Assembly (NCBI GenBank): GCA_902801245.1
Contig: CADCHW010000002.1
Location: 1 to 52,447 of the forward strand
DNA length: 52,447 bases
DNA from: an uncultured Ruminococcus sp.
Lineage (GTDB): Bacteria; Bacillota; Clostridia; Oscillospirales; Acutalibacteraceae
Reading direction: 5' to 3'
Shown here: positions 27,429 to 36,557 of the stretch, in pieces
How the letters are laid out: each line of letters begins with the position of its first letter
Position numbering within the stretch: the first letter of the stretch is position 1
Position numbers and translations under genes: made by a program
Notes under the pieces: generated by a model
What the model saw: the letters and a program-made list of their open reading frames with translations, nothing else
Database searches by the model: none
Told to the model about the DNA's origin: nothing

Positions 27429-28298
27429 TTACAAAATTTCCGTGCCGATATTAACTTTCCGTGCAACAAAAACTTCACTGTATCGTTCTTTAAAGATTTC
27501 CGCACATACCGCCGCTTTTTCCTTATCGGTGAAAATCCCGAACACTGTTGAACCGCTTCCCGACATACACGCACCGAAACAGCCTCCGAAACTTACAAGC
27601 TCTCTTTTTATATCCAACAGCTCAGTAATGTTCAAAGTATCTTCAAAATCATTTCTTAGAAATTTTCCGATTTTCTCGATGTTGTTCAGAGAATCAAGCA
27701 TTTTATCCGTTGAGGGTTCGGGTGAGGAGGTTCTGGAATCTACGGCATTATATGCCTGTGCCGTGGAAATTCCGACAGGCGGCTTAACAAGAACAAAATA
27801 ACATTCGGGGATATTTTCAAGCGGTGTCAAGTCTGTACCCGTACCCTCGCAAAGCACCGTACCTCCGTGAATACAAAACGGTATATCCGCACCGACCGTA
27901 CCGCCGATTTCCTCAAGCTCCGACCCCGAAAATATGTTACCGCAGAGAGCATTCAACCCAACAACAACCGCCGCACCGTCCGCACTGCCTCCTGCAAGTC
28001 CTGCTTGAGTGGGGATATTTTTTTCAATGTGAATGTGAAGACCGCTGCATTCAATGCCCGACTTTTTATAGAATGCCACCGCACATTTGTAAACAATGTT
28101 TCTGTCGTCACAGGGAACATCGGGGTGATTACAGCTGACAGTTATTTCTTTGGAAGAATTTTCGGTCAGTGTCACGGTGTCGAAAATTCCGACAGACTGC
28201 ATAATGGTTCTGATGTTGTGGTAGCCGTCCGGACGTTTGCCTGTGATGTCGAGCGTGAGATTAACCTTTGCAGCAGCTTTTACTTTAATTGATGTCAT
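27429..28298 (-). CDS. ispE: 4-diphosphocytidyl-2-C-methyl-D-erythritol kinase
   Basis: GHMP-family kinase of the MEP isoprenoid pathway; phosphorylates CDP-ME. 289 residues. N-terminal KAAAKVNLTLDITGKRPDGYH, the ATP-binding PTQAGLAGGSADGAA at about 93-107 and the C-terminal ACMSGSGSTVFGIF are diagnostic. ATG 28298 follows AGAGGTG. It is divergent from the his operon and 81 bases upstream of spoIIR on the same strand, so both may share a transcript. Confidence 0.95.
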   Translation of the reverse strand: MTSIKVKAAAKVNLTLDITGKRPDGYHNIRTIMQSVGIFDTVTLTENSSKEITVSCNHPDVPCDDRNIVYKCAVAFYKKSGIECSGLHIHIEKNIPTQAGLAGGSADGAAVVVGLNALCGNIFSGSELEEIGGTVGADIPFCIHGGTVLCEGTGTDLTPLENIPECYFVLVKPPVGISTAQAYNAVDSRTSSPEPSTDKMLDSLNNIEKIGKFLRNDFEDTLNITELLDIKRELVSFGGCFGACMSGSGSTVFGIFTDKEKAAVCAEIFKERYSEVFVARKVNIGTEIL

Positions 28299-28423
28299 TT
28301 TTAAGCACCTCTGTATTTATATTGAATTTATTATAACATACAATTCCAAAATTTAAAAGTCCGATATTCATATAATTGAAATTTTTGCACGGATAAAAAA
28401 TTATTACATTTTCAAATAATGTA

Positions 28424-28452
28424 TTGCAATTTTTAACAAAAAATTTTATAAT
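28424..28452 (+). promoter_or_regulatory. Upstream (distal) candidate promoter of the his operon
   Basis: TTGCAA (28424-28429), a 17-base spacer and TATAAT (28447-28452). It would give a leader of about 180 bases running through the proximal promoter. Confidence 0.5.
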
Positions 28453-28501
28453 ATAAAGGATAGTGCATATTAGATAAAAAAGCAATTGCAGCAGCCCTAA
28501 A

Positions 28502-28547
28502 TTTATCGTAGTAATATGTTAACACTTTACTTGACTAATACGATAAA
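28502..28547. promoter_or_regulatory. Inverted repeat overlapping the his promoter
   Basis: TTTATCGTA (28502-28510) and TACGATAAA (28539-28547) form a perfect 9-bp inverted repeat. The right arm lies between -35 and -10 of the proximal promoter. It could be a repressor operator or, in the longer transcript, a hairpin. Confidence 0.5.
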
Positions 28548-28559
28548 GTATGCTATAAT
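28531..28559 (+). promoter_or_regulatory. Main promoter of the his operon
   Basis: TTGACT (28531-28536), a 17-base spacer and TATAAT (28554-28559), preceded by TGC for an extended -10. Close to ideal sigma-A. Confidence 0.8.
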
Positions 28560-28580
28560 CTAATTGCAGATTTAAAAACG

Positions 28581-28620
28581 GGGAATTTATATTGTTAAAT
28601 TGATTAATGCAAAAATTCCC
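28581..28620 (+). promoter_or_regulatory. Leader hairpin before hisZ
   Basis: GGGAATTT (28581-28588) pairs with AAATTCCC (28613-28620) in the short 5' leader, ending 8 bases before the hisZ ribosome site. No T-box, His-codon leader peptide or terminator is visible. Confidence 0.45.
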
Positions 28621-28642
28621 GATTAAAAAGAGGTGTAGCTTT

Positions 28643-29776
28643 ATGAATAATCGTACCGATAATATCGGTTTTGCAAATGAAGAAACGGCTGTAATGAGCC
28701 TGAGCAAGCTTTACAGACAGTACGGCTTTAAGCAGTTTAAAATGAGTAAATTTGAAGAGTATGATTTGTATGCGGAAAATAAGGATTTTCTCCTCGGCAG
28801 CAACGTCATCACTTTTACCGACACAAACGGCAAGCTTATGGCTTTGAAGCCCGATGTTACATTATCTATAGTCAAAGGGTCAAACGACACTTTCACCGAA
28901 CCCGAAAAGGTTTACTACAGCGAGAACGTTTACCGTGTTGACAAAGGCACTCACCAATTTAAAGAGATTATGCAGGTAGGTCTTGAATGTTTGGGCGACC
29001 TCGACATTTATTCCGTGAGCGAAGTTATTATGCTTGCAAAGAAAAGCCTTGAAGCAATCAGCGAGAGAAATATTCTTGATATATCCCATATGGGTTTCAT
29101 CACAGGCATTCTTGACGGCACGGCATTGAACGACAAGCAGAAAAGGAAAATAATCGACTGTATCAGCGAGAAAAATACTCTTGCCATAAAAAAATACTGC
29201 GATGAATTCAACATTGACGAAAAGACTTCAAATTCTCTTGTTGTTCTCACAGGAATTTACGGCACGTTCCCGAAATGCGTTGAGGAAATCAAGAAAATCA
29301 GTCTTAACGAAAAGACTGATTCGGCGGTTGCAGAGCTTGAAAATATCTATGAGTTTCTTAAACAGTACGGCTGTTCAAACGGTGTGAACCTTGATTTCTC
29401 GATTGTCAACGATTCCAATTATTACAACGGAGTTATATTTCAAGGCTTTATTGACGGTGTTCCGAGCAGTGTTCTCACAGGCGGACGTTACGACAATCTT
29501 GTTCATAAGCTCGGTAAAAAGTCGGGTGCTGTCGGTTTTGCGGTTTATCTTGATTTGCTGTCAAGACTTATGAGCGATGACAATGATTTCGATGTAGATG
29601 TTCTTTTGATTTACGATTATAACGCAACTGTCGCACAGCTTGCAGATACGGTTAAGAATATCACCGAAAGCGGAAAGAGTGTCAAGGCTCAAAAGGTAAA
29701 CAGCGGAAGTATCAGATACAGACAGCTTATGAAGCTTGAAAACGGGGAGGTTGAGGTTCTTGAAACAAATGATTAA
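28643..29776 (+). CDS. hisZ: ATP phosphoribosyltransferase regulatory subunit
   Basis: 377 residues, paralogue of histidyl-tRNA synthetase without aminoacylation function. It pairs with the short HisG and gives histidine feedback control. Class II synthetase-like blocks are visible: YRQYGFKQFKMSKFEEYDLY, LMALKPDVTLSI (motif 2-like region), and GGRYDNLVHKLGKKSGAVGFAV. ATG 28643 is chosen because AAGAGGTG is 7 bases upstream; an in-frame ATG at 28607 lies within the leader hairpin. First gene of the his operon; it overlaps hisG by 8 bases. Confidence 0.93.
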   Translation: MNNRTDNIGFANEETAVMSLSKLYRQYGFKQFKMSKFEEYDLYAENKDFLLGSNVITFTDTNGKLMALKPDVTLSIVKGSNDTFTEPEKVYYSENVYRVDKGTHQFKEIMQVGLECLGDLDIYSVSEVIMLAKKSLEAISERNILDISHMGFITGILDGTALNDKQKRKIIDCISEKNTLAIKKYCDEFNIDEKTSNSLVVLTGIYGTFPKCVEEIKKISLNEKTDSAVAELENIYEFLKQYGCSNGVNLDFSIVNDSNYYNGVIFQGFIDGVPSSVLTGGRYDNLVHKLGKKSGAVGFAVYLDLLSRLMSDDNDFDVDVLLIYDYNATVAQLADTVKNITESGKSVKAQKVNSGSIRYRQLMKLENGEVEVLETND

Positions 29777-30395
29777 TGTTGCTCTTCCAAAAGGAAGACT
29801 TGGCGAAAAGGTACTGAATATTTTTGAGCAGTGCGGTTATGATTGTCCGTCTATCCACGAAACAAACAGAAAGCTTATCTTTGAGAACGAAGAAGCAGGA
29901 GTAAGATATTTCTGGGTGAAGCCGTCGGACGTTTCGATTTATGTTGAGAGAGGTGCGGCGGATATCGGAGTTGCGGGCAAGGATATTTTGCTTGAATATG
30001 CTCCCGATGTTTACGAGCTTTACGACCTTGATATCGGCAAGTGCCGTATGTGTGTTGCTGCGTGCAAAGGCTTCCGTGACAATACGGAGAGAACTTTGAG
30101 AGTTGCAACGAAGTTTCAGAATATCGCAAGAGATTACTACGCTAAAAAGGGCAGAGATATCGACATTATCAAGCTTAACGGTTCAATCGAGATTGCTCCG
30201 ATTCTTAAGATGTCGGACGTTATTGTTGATATTGTTGAAACAGGTACAACCCTTAAAGAGAACAATCTTGAGCCGATTGAAACTATTGTGCCGATTAGTG
30301 CAAGATTGATTTCAAATAAGGTAAGCTATAAGTTTAAGAATAAGGAAATTTCCAAGCTTGCTCAAAAAATCAGGGAATACTGCGAAACAAAGTGA
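29769..30395 (+). CDS. hisG: ATP phosphoribosyltransferase, short form
   Basis: First enzyme of histidine synthesis, joining ATP and PRPP. 208 residues, the short form that needs HisZ, which is encoded just upstream. MINVALPKGRLGEKVL at the start, VERGAADIGVAGKDIL and the PRPP-binding DVIVDIVETGTTLKENNL are typical. ATG 29769 is used rather than an upstream in-frame ATG, because the protein family begins at this point. Confidence 0.95.
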   Translation: MINVALPKGRLGEKVLNIFEQCGYDCPSIHETNRKLIFENEEAGVRYFWVKPSDVSIYVERGAADIGVAGKDILLEYAPDVYELYDLDIGKCRMCVAACKGFRDNTERTLRVATKFQNIARDYYAKKGRDIDIIKLNGSIEIAPILKMSDVIVDIVETGTTLKENNLEPIETIVPISARLISNKVSYKFKNKEISKLAQKIREYCETK

Positions 30396-30413
30396 TACAG
30401 AAAGGATAAGAAA

Positions 30414-31691
30414 ATGATTAAGATTTTTGATACAGAAAGTATTTCCGTTTCGGAAATTTTAAAGAGGGAACAAACCTCAACAGGCGTTGAGGATATCGTT
30501 GCGGACGTTATCGCAAATGTTCGTAAAAACGGCGATACTGCTCTCAAAGAATATACTAAGAAATTCGATAAAGCCGACCTTGATTCACTTGAAGTGACAG
30601 ATGAAGAAATTGAAAACGCTTTTGCACAGGTTGACGATAAATTCATTGAAATCATCAAAAAGGCTAAGGAGAACATCTACAATTTCCACAAGCACCAAGT
30701 CAGAAACAGTTTTGTGATAAGCGAAAATGACGGTATTGTTCTCGGTCAGAAAGTTCTTCCGCTCCGCCGTGTCGGTTTGTATGTTCCGGGAGGTACGGCA
30801 AGCTATCCGTCTTCGGTACTGATGAATTGTATTCCGGCGAAAATAGCAGGAGTTGAGGAAATCGTTATGACTACTCCTCCCCGTGCAGACGGTACAATTA
30901 ACCCCGTTATCCTTGCAGCGGCTAAAATCGCAGGTGTCGGCAGAATTTATAAGGTTGGCGGTTCTCAGGCTATTGCCGCCCTAGCTTACGGCACTGAAAC
31001 GATTGAAGCTGTTGATAAAATCGTGGGTCCCGGAAACGCTTTTGTTGCAGAAGCTAAGAAACAGGTTTTCGGTCTTGTAAATATCGATATGATTGCGGGC
31101 CCCAGCGAAATTCTTATTATTGCAGACGGTACTTGTAATCCCGAATACGTTGCCGCAGATTTGCTCTCACAGGCAGAACATGATAAACTTGCAAGTGCGG
31201 TTCTTGTCACTGACAGTAAGGAGCTTGCAAATGCCGTAAGCGAGCAGATAGAATTGCAGCTGAGAGTTCTTCCTCGTGAGGAAATTGCGAGAACTTCAAT
31301 CGATAATAATGGTAAAATTATCATCACGGAAAATATTCTTAAAGCGGTTGAAATCGCAAATATGATTGCTCCCGAACACCTTGAAATCTGTGTTGATAAT
31401 CCGTTTGATTACCTCGATAAGGTGAAGAATGCAGGCTCGGTTTTCCTCGGAAAGAATTGCCCCGAAGCTCTCGGCGATTATTTTGCAGGTCCTAACCACA
31501 CACTTCCGACAAGCGGTACGGCGAGATTTTCAAGTCCGCTGTCCGTTGATGACTTTGTGAAGAAAACAGCGTTTACTTATTATACATTGGACGCTCTTTC
31601 AAAGGTTAGTGAGGATATTGCGTATTTTGCCGAGAAAGAGGGACTTTCGGGTCACGCTAGGTCGGCAGTTGTGAGAACAAGAAAAAAATAA
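30414..31691 (+). CDS. hisD: Histidinol dehydrogenase
   Basis: Oxidises histidinol to histidine in two NAD+ steps. 425 residues. GLYVPGGTASYPSSVLMN, KIVGPGNAFVAEAKKQVFG, the Zn-binding SQAEHDKLASA and PEHLEICVDNP, and the late GPNHTLPTSGTARF are all present. ATG 30414 follows AAAGGATAAG. Third gene of the operon. Confidence 0.97.
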   Translation: MIKIFDTESISVSEILKREQTSTGVEDIVADVIANVRKNGDTALKEYTKKFDKADLDSLEVTDEEIENAFAQVDDKFIEIIKKAKENIYNFHKHQVRNSFVISENDGIVLGQKVLPLRRVGLYVPGGTASYPSSVLMNCIPAKIAGVEEIVMTTPPRADGTINPVILAAAKIAGVGRIYKVGGSQAIAALAYGTETIEAVDKIVGPGNAFVAEAKKQVFGLVNIDMIAGPSEILIIADGTCNPEYVAADLLSQAEHDKLASAVLVTDSKELANAVSEQIELQLRVLPREEIARTSIDNNGKIIITENILKAVEIANMIAPEHLEICVDNPFDYLDKVKNAGSVFLGKNCPEALGDYFAGPNHTLPTSGTARFSSPLSVDDFVKKTAFTYYTLDALSKVSEDIAYFAEKEGLSGHARSAVVRTRKK

Positions 31692-31702
31692 GGTGACAAC
31701 AA

Positions 31703-32767
31703 ATGAGCAAATTTCTAATAAACAAATATCAGTCGCTTGAAGTATATACCCCCGGCGAACAGCCAAAGGATATGGAGTACGTCAAACTGAATACGAACGA
31801 ATCACCGTTTCCGCCGTCACAGGGTGTACTTGACAGAGTTTCAAAAGAGGAGCTTTCAAAACTCAACCTCTATCCTGACCCAGAATGCAAGCTTTTAAAA
31901 GATAAAATCGCAAACCTTTACGGCTTTGACAGCGAGAATATCTTTATCTCAAACGGTTCGGACGAGATACTTTCATTCTCGTTTATGGCTTTTTGTTCCG
32001 AGGAAAAGGGTGCGATTTTCCCGAATATCTCATACGGCTTTTATAAGGTTTACGGCGACCTCTACGGTGTTGATTATACGGAAGCTCCTCTTAAAGATGA
32101 TTTTACCGTAAACGTAAACGACTATCTCAATACGGATAAAACAGTAGTTATAGCGAACCCAAATGCCCCCACGGGTCTTTCAATATCTGTGGAAGATATC
32201 GAGAATATCGTAAAATCCAACCCCGAAAATGTTGTGCTTATCGATGAAGCATACGTTGACTTCGGCGGTAAATCCTGTGTTGAGCTTGTGAGAAAATACG
32301 ATAATCTTCTTGTAGTCCGTACATACTCAAAATCCCGTTCAATGGCAGGTGCAAGATTGGGTTTTGCTATAGGTTCAAAGGCTCTTATAGATGACTTGAA
32401 CAGGATAAAATATTCTACTAATCCGTATAATATTAACCGCTTGACGCTTATCGCAGGCGAAGCGGCGATTGACGATAACGATTATTACGTTGACCGCTGT
32501 AAAGAGATTGTAGAAATCAGAGAGTATTCAAAGAAAAAGTTATCTGAGCTTGGTTTTACATATCTTGATTCCGACACAAACTTTATCTTCGCAAAGTCCG
32601 ATAAAATCAGCGGAGAGGAATATTACAAGAAACTCAAAGACAACGGAGTTCTTGTACGTCATTTCTCAAATCCGATTATTACGGATTTTGTAAGAATTAC
32701 TGTAGGCACTCGTTCTCAAATGGATAGACTGTTTGCGGAAACAGAGAAGATTTTGAGAGAGGTGTAG
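31703..32767 (+). CDS. hisC: Histidinol-phosphate aminotransferase
   Basis: PLP enzyme that makes histidinol phosphate. 354 residues. VKLNTNESPFPPS near the N-terminus, ISNGSDEILSF, NPNAPTG, LIDEAYVDF and the PLP-lysine region RTYSKSRSMAGARLGF define it. ATG 31703 follows AAGGTGAC, 11 bases after the hisD stop. Confidence 0.96.
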   Translation: MSKFLINKYQSLEVYTPGEQPKDMEYVKLNTNESPFPPSQGVLDRVSKEELSKLNLYPDPECKLLKDKIANLYGFDSENIFISNGSDEILSFSFMAFCSEEKGAIFPNISYGFYKVYGDLYGVDYTEAPLKDDFTVNVNDYLNTDKTVVIANPNAPTGLSISVEDIENIVKSNPENVVLIDEAYVDFGGKSCVELVRKYDNLLVVRTYSKSRSMAGARLGFAIGSKALIDDLNRIKYSTNPYNINRLTLIAGEAAIDDNDYYVDRCKEIVEIREYSKKKLSELGFTYLDSDTNFIFAKSDKISGEEYYKKLKDNGVLVRHFSNPIITDFVRITVGTRSQMDRLFAETEKILREV

Positions 32768-32770
32768 GCT

Positions 32771-33448
32771 GTGGCTTTTCAGTTGAACGGCGTTGTTCCG
32801 TGGGGAAGAAACATTGACGAGTACAGAACAATGTTTCTACTCACTGATGACGATATGAAAAAGAAAATCGCAGGCTTTGGTGACGGTCCTGCTTCGTTTA
32901 ATCTTGAAGCGAAGAATATAGGCGGTTCGGTTACATCGTTTGACCCAATATATCAGTTTTCACAAGAACAACTGAGAGCAAGAATCGAAGAGGTTCGTGT
33001 GACGGTTATGCAGCAAATAGCGGAGAATAAGGATAACTATGTCTGGAATAAAATTAAAAGTCTTGACGAGCTTGAAAGTATCCGTATGTCTGCAATGAAT
33101 AATTTTCTTGATGATTACGAACTAGGTAAATCTGAGGGTAGATATATTTATCACGAATTGCCGAACAGACTTAACGTTGACGACAATACATTCGATATCG
33201 GTCTTAGCTCTCATTTTCTGTTGATGTACACGGCACTCGGATATGATTTTCATATTAAAGCCATAGATGAAATGCTCAGAGTTTGTAAAGAAGTTAGAAT
33301 TTTCCCGATTTGCGATTTAGATGCAAAAAACAACGAAATGATTAATTCGGTTATCGATTATTATAAAAGTAAGTATTCTGTCGAAATTAAAGATACGGAG
33401 TACGAGTTTCAAAGGGGTGCAAATCGTGTTTTGGTCATCAAAAAGTAA
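32771..33448 (+). CDS. SAM-dependent methyltransferase-like protein inside the his operon
   Basis: 225 residues. IAGFGDGPASFNLEAKNIGG followed by VTSFDPIYQ looks like the SAM-binding motif I and the acidic loop of class I methyltransferases. NTFDIGLSSHFLLMYTALGYDFHIKA is close to the motif IV region, and the C-terminal YEFQRGANRVLVIKK is like the last strand. Start is GTG at 32771 with GAGAGGTG 6 bases upstream. It sits between hisC and hisB, 3 bases after hisC. It is not a known step of the pathway, so its role is unclear; the substrate cannot be inferred. Confidence 0.75.
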   Translation: MAFQLNGVVPWGRNIDEYRTMFLLTDDDMKKKIAGFGDGPASFNLEAKNIGGSVTSFDPIYQFSQEQLRARIEEVRVTVMQQIAENKDNYVWNKIKSLDELESIRMSAMNNFLDDYELGKSEGRYIYHELPNRLNVDDNTFDIGLSSHFLLMYTALGYDFHIKAIDEMLRVCKEVRIFPICDLDAKNNEMINSVIDYYKSKYSVEIKDTEYEFQRGANRVLVIKK

Positions 33449-33461
33449 AAGAGGTGAAGTT

Positions 33462-34049
33462 ATGCGTATAGCTGAGATTAACAGGGAAACAGCCGAAACG
33501 GATATTAAACTGCAAATCGACCTTGACGGCACAGGCGATTCCAATATCAAAACAGGCATTGGATTCCTCGACCATATGATGACGCTTTTTTCACGTCACG
33601 GACGATTTGATTTGAATTTGGAATGTGACGGCGACACCTACGTTGACGACCACCATTCCGTTGAGGATATCGGCATATGTCTGGGCAGGGCTTTTTCGGA
33701 AGCTTTGGGCGAAATGCGTGGAATTAACCGCTACGGTCATATCATTCTGCCTATGGACGAAACGCTTATCCTCTGTGCGGTTGATATTTCGGGAAGAGCC
33801 TGCCTTTGCTTTGAAGCGGATTTTCCGTCAGATAAAATAGGTACTTTCGATACGGAGCTTGTGGAGGAGTTTTTCACAGCTTTTGTGAGAAGTGCAAACG
33901 TTACTCTTCATATAAAACAACTTAGCGGAAAAAATTCACACCATATAGCCGAGGGTATTTTCAAAGCGTTCGCAAGAACTATGAAAACCGCCGTTGCTAT
34001 AGATGAAGATTTGGGAGATGAAATTCCGTCCACAAAGGGAGTGTTGTAA
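33462..34049 (+). CDS. hisB: Imidazoleglycerol-phosphate dehydratase
   Basis: 195 residues, the monofunctional form without a phosphatase domain. The metal-binding signatures DHMMTLFSRHG, DDHHSVEDIG and HHIAEGIFKAFARTMK are clear. ATG 33462 is chosen with AGAGGTG 6 bases upstream; an in-frame ATG at 33417 lies inside the preceding gene. The stop touches the hisH ATG. Confidence 0.96.
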   Translation: MRIAEINRETAETDIKLQIDLDGTGDSNIKTGIGFLDHMMTLFSRHGRFDLNLECDGDTYVDDHHSVEDIGICLGRAFSEALGEMRGINRYGHIILPMDETLILCAVDISGRACLCFEADFPSDKIGTFDTELVEEFFTAFVRSANVTLHIKQLSGKNSHHIAEGIFKAFARTMKTAVAIDEDLGDEIPSTKGVL

Positions 34050-34661
34050 ATGGTAGCAATTGTAGATTACGGTGTAGGTAATTTATTTTCACTGAAAAGT
34101 TCATTTTCATATATCGGTCAGGACGTTGTTGTGACAAGTGATGTCGATACAATAAGAAATGCCGACAGAGTAATTCTGCCCGGTGTGGGTGCGTTTGGCG
34201 ATGCCGCAAAAAAGCTTTTTGACAGCGGTCTTGCACAGGTTCTTATTGACTTGGCAGGCGAGGGCAAGCCGATTCTTGGTATATGTCTTGGTATGCAGCT
34301 GTTGTTTGAGAAAAGTTATGAGTACGGCGAGCATAAGGGTCTTGGACTTATCAAGGGCAGTATCAAGCCGATAGCAGACGAGGTTTCAAAGGATTATAAA
34401 ATTCCGCATATCGGCTGGAATGCTTTGAAATTTACAGAGAAAAAATCTCCGCTTTTTAAATATATCAACGAGGGTGACTGCGTGTATTTTGTTCACTCTT
34501 ATTACGGTGCGGACTGTGACGAATCGCTGCTTGCAACCGCAGAATACGGCATTGACGTTGCAGCGGCTGTGAACTCGGGCAATGTTTACGGCACACAGTT
34601 CCACCCCGAAAAGAGCGGAGAGGTTGGAATGAAAATTCTGAAAGCTTTTTGTGAGCTTTAA
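34050..34661 (+). CDS. hisH: Imidazole glycerol phosphate synthase, glutamine amidotransferase subunit
   Basis: 203 residues. Supplies ammonia to HisF. VAIVDYGVGNLFSLKSSF at the start, the nucleophile motif GICLGMQLLFE and the GTQFHPEKSGEVG His-Glu region complete the class I amidotransferase triad. Start abuts the hisB stop. Confidence 0.96.
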   Translation: MVAIVDYGVGNLFSLKSSFSYIGQDVVVTSDVDTIRNADRVILPGVGAFGDAAKKLFDSGLAQVLIDLAGEGKPILGICLGMQLLFEKSYEYGEHKGLGLIKGSIKPIADEVSKDYKIPHIGWNALKFTEKKSPLFKYINEGDCVYFVHSYYGADCDESLLATAEYGIDVAAAVNSGNVYGTQFHPEKSGEVGMKILKAFCEL

Positions 34662-34682
34662 TCCCTTTAAGAGAGGACGAAA

Positions 34683-35411
34683 ATGATGAAAATTTTTCCT
34701 GCAATAGATTTAATAGACGGTTGTGCGGTCAGACTTTTCAAGGGCGACTACAGCCAAAAAACAGTTTACAGCAATACTCCTGTTGATGTTGCGAAATCGT
34801 TCGTTGAGGCAGGTGCAGAGTATATTCACATCGTTGACCTCGACGGTGCAAGGGACGGTTCAAACGCTAATATCGAAACTGTGAGAAACATCGTCAAAGA
34901 GAGCGGTCTTAAAGCTGAAATCGGCGGCGGTATTCGTTCGGTAGAAGCAATTGAAAAGTACCTTGATTTGGGTGTTATGAGAGTTATTCTCGGCACAGCA
35001 GCTGTTACCGACAGTGAGTTTCTGAAAAAAGCTGTCAGCACATACGGCGAGAAAGTCGCAGTCGGAGTTGACATCAAAGACGGCAAGGTTGCTATTAAAG
35101 GCTGGACACAGGTTTCGGAACTCACTTGCTTTGACTTCTGCCATCAGCTTGAAGATTTGGGAGTTAAAACTGTTATTTGTACAGATATTTCAAAAGACGG
35201 TGTAATGTCGGGTACAAATATCGAGCTTTACAAAGATTTGTCAGCACAGTTCAAAATGGATATCGTTGCGTCGGGCGGTGTTTCAAATCTTGAAAATGTA
35301 AGAACTTTAACAGAAATGAATATGTACGGTGCAATTCTCGGAAAGGCACTTTACACAGGCTCGATTGACTTGAAAGAAGCTATAAAAATAGCCTCGGGGG
35401 TAGCAAAATGA
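34683..35411 (+). CDS. hisA: Phosphoribosylformimino-AICAR ribotide isomerase
   Basis: TIM-barrel isomerase. 242 residues. FPAIDLIDGCAVRLFKGDY carries the first catalytic Asp; VAVGVDIKDGKVAIKGW the second. ISKDGVMSGTN and ASGGVSN are phosphate loops. Two adjacent ATGs (34683, 34686) are possible behind GAGAGG. Overlaps hisF by ATGA. Confidence 0.96.
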   Translation: MMKIFPAIDLIDGCAVRLFKGDYSQKTVYSNTPVDVAKSFVEAGAEYIHIVDLDGARDGSNANIETVRNIVKESGLKAEIGGGIRSVEAIEKYLDLGVMRVILGTAAVTDSEFLKKAVSTYGEKVAVGVDIKDGKVAIKGWTQVSELTCFDFCHQLEDLGVKTVICTDISKDGVMSGTNIELYKDLSAQFKMDIVASGGVSNLENVRTLTEMNMYGAILGKALYTGSIDLKEAIKIASGVAK

Positions 35412-36166
35412 TTACTAAAAGAATTATTCCGTGCCTTGATGTCAAGGACGGCAGAGTAGTTAAGGGAGTAAATTTTTTAGGATTGGCGGACGTTTCCTCA
35501 CCGACTAAGCTTGCAAAGTTCTACAGCGACAACGGTGCGGACGAGCTTGTTTTCTACGATATCACGGCTTCGGCAGAGGGAAGAGCGTTGTTCACGGATA
35601 TTCTTTGCGAGGTCGCAAGCACGATTTTTATTCCCCTTACGGTCGGCGGCGGCATTAATACCGTTGACGATTTCGATAGAGTTCTGAAATGCGGTGCGGA
35701 TAAGGTCAGCGTAAATTCGGGTGCTATCAGAAATCCCGATTTGATTAATGCAGCGGCTCAGAAGTACGGCGACCAGTGTGTTGTTCTCTCTGTTGACGCA
35801 AAGCGTGTTGACGGAACATTCCACGTTTTCGCAAAGGGCGGACGTGAAGATACAGGTATGGATGCTATAGAGTGGATTAAAAGAGGTCAGTCAATGGGTG
35901 CAGGCGAAATTGTTCTCAACAGCATTGACACCGACGGCGTAAAGAACGGCTTTGACCTTGAAATGCTCGGTGCAGTCTGTGAAATTGCGACAGTTCCCAT
36001 AATAGCTTCGGGCGGTGCGGGAAACATTGACCACTTCACGGAGCTTTTTAATGCACTTCCAAAGGTTGATGCAGGCTTGGCGGCTTCGATTTTCCACTTC
36101 GGTGAAGTAGATATTCACGACCTGAAAAAGACTCTCGACAGCAACGGTATTATTGTTAGGCTGTAA
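35408..36166 (+). CDS. hisF: Imidazole glycerol phosphate synthase, cyclase subunit
   Basis: TIM-barrel cyclase of 252 residues, partner of HisH. CLDVKDGRVVKGVNF has the catalytic Asp11; VVLSVDAKRVDG has the second near residue 130. SIDTDGVKNGFD and ASGGAGNIDHF bind phosphate. Coupled to hisA by a 4-base overlap. Confidence 0.97.
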   Translation: MITKRIIPCLDVKDGRVVKGVNFLGLADVSSPTKLAKFYSDNGADELVFYDITASAEGRALFTDILCEVASTIFIPLTVGGGINTVDDFDRVLKCGADKVSVNSGAIRNPDLINAAAQKYGDQCVVLSVDAKRVDGTFHVFAKGGREDTGMDAIEWIKRGQSMGAGEIVLNSIDTDGVKNGFDLEMLGAVCEIATVPIIASGGAGNIDHFTELFNALPKVDAGLAASIFHFGEVDIHDLKKTLDSNGIIVRL

Positions 36167-36187
36167 ACGGTTTTAAAGGTGATTATT

Positions 36188-36538
36188 ATGAATATCGATA
36201 TGATTAATTCTTATATTAGTAACAATCTGTGGCTGGACTTTGAACTTTCCGGTACGGGAATAAACGAAGTAAGACTGCACGGCTTTATTGACGAAGCCGA
36301 AGATGATAAAATAATAATCAAATTTAATTGGGTGTTTATGATATCGGCTTTAACGTCATTCACCTATGAGGGCAGCGGTGATTTTATTACCGTTGCTGAG
36401 GGTGAAACGGCACGAAGTATTAACATAAAATACGGAGTTACCCAAGGAAATAATATATATTTTCTCTCAAATACCAATGTTAAGGGAGATATGTTTATTA
36501 TAGCAAAAGATATTGAAGTAATATTTTGTGATAAATAA
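36188..36538 (+). CDS. Unknown small protein between hisF and hisIE
   Basis: 116 residues, acidic, mostly beta-strand pattern, no recognised domain ([39 protein letters not shown]). ATG 36188 with AAAGGTG 6 bases upstream. It lies in the his operon, 21 bases after hisF and ending 19 bases before hisIE. It has lower GC and more A/T-ending codons than its neighbours, which suggests later insertion into the operon. Its function is unknown. Confidence 0.65.
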   Translation: MNIDMINSYISNNLWLDFELSGTGINEVRLHGFIDEAEDDKIIIKFNWVFMISALTSFTYEGSGDFITVAEGETARSINIKYGVTQGNNIYFLSNTNVKGDMFIIAKDIEVIFCDK

Positions 36539-36557
36539 TAAAATGAGGAGAATAGAT

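Noticed and set aside
28460-28642. T-box or His leader peptide before hisZ
   Set aside because: No T-box consensus, specifier stem-loop or His-codon run could be found in the leader.
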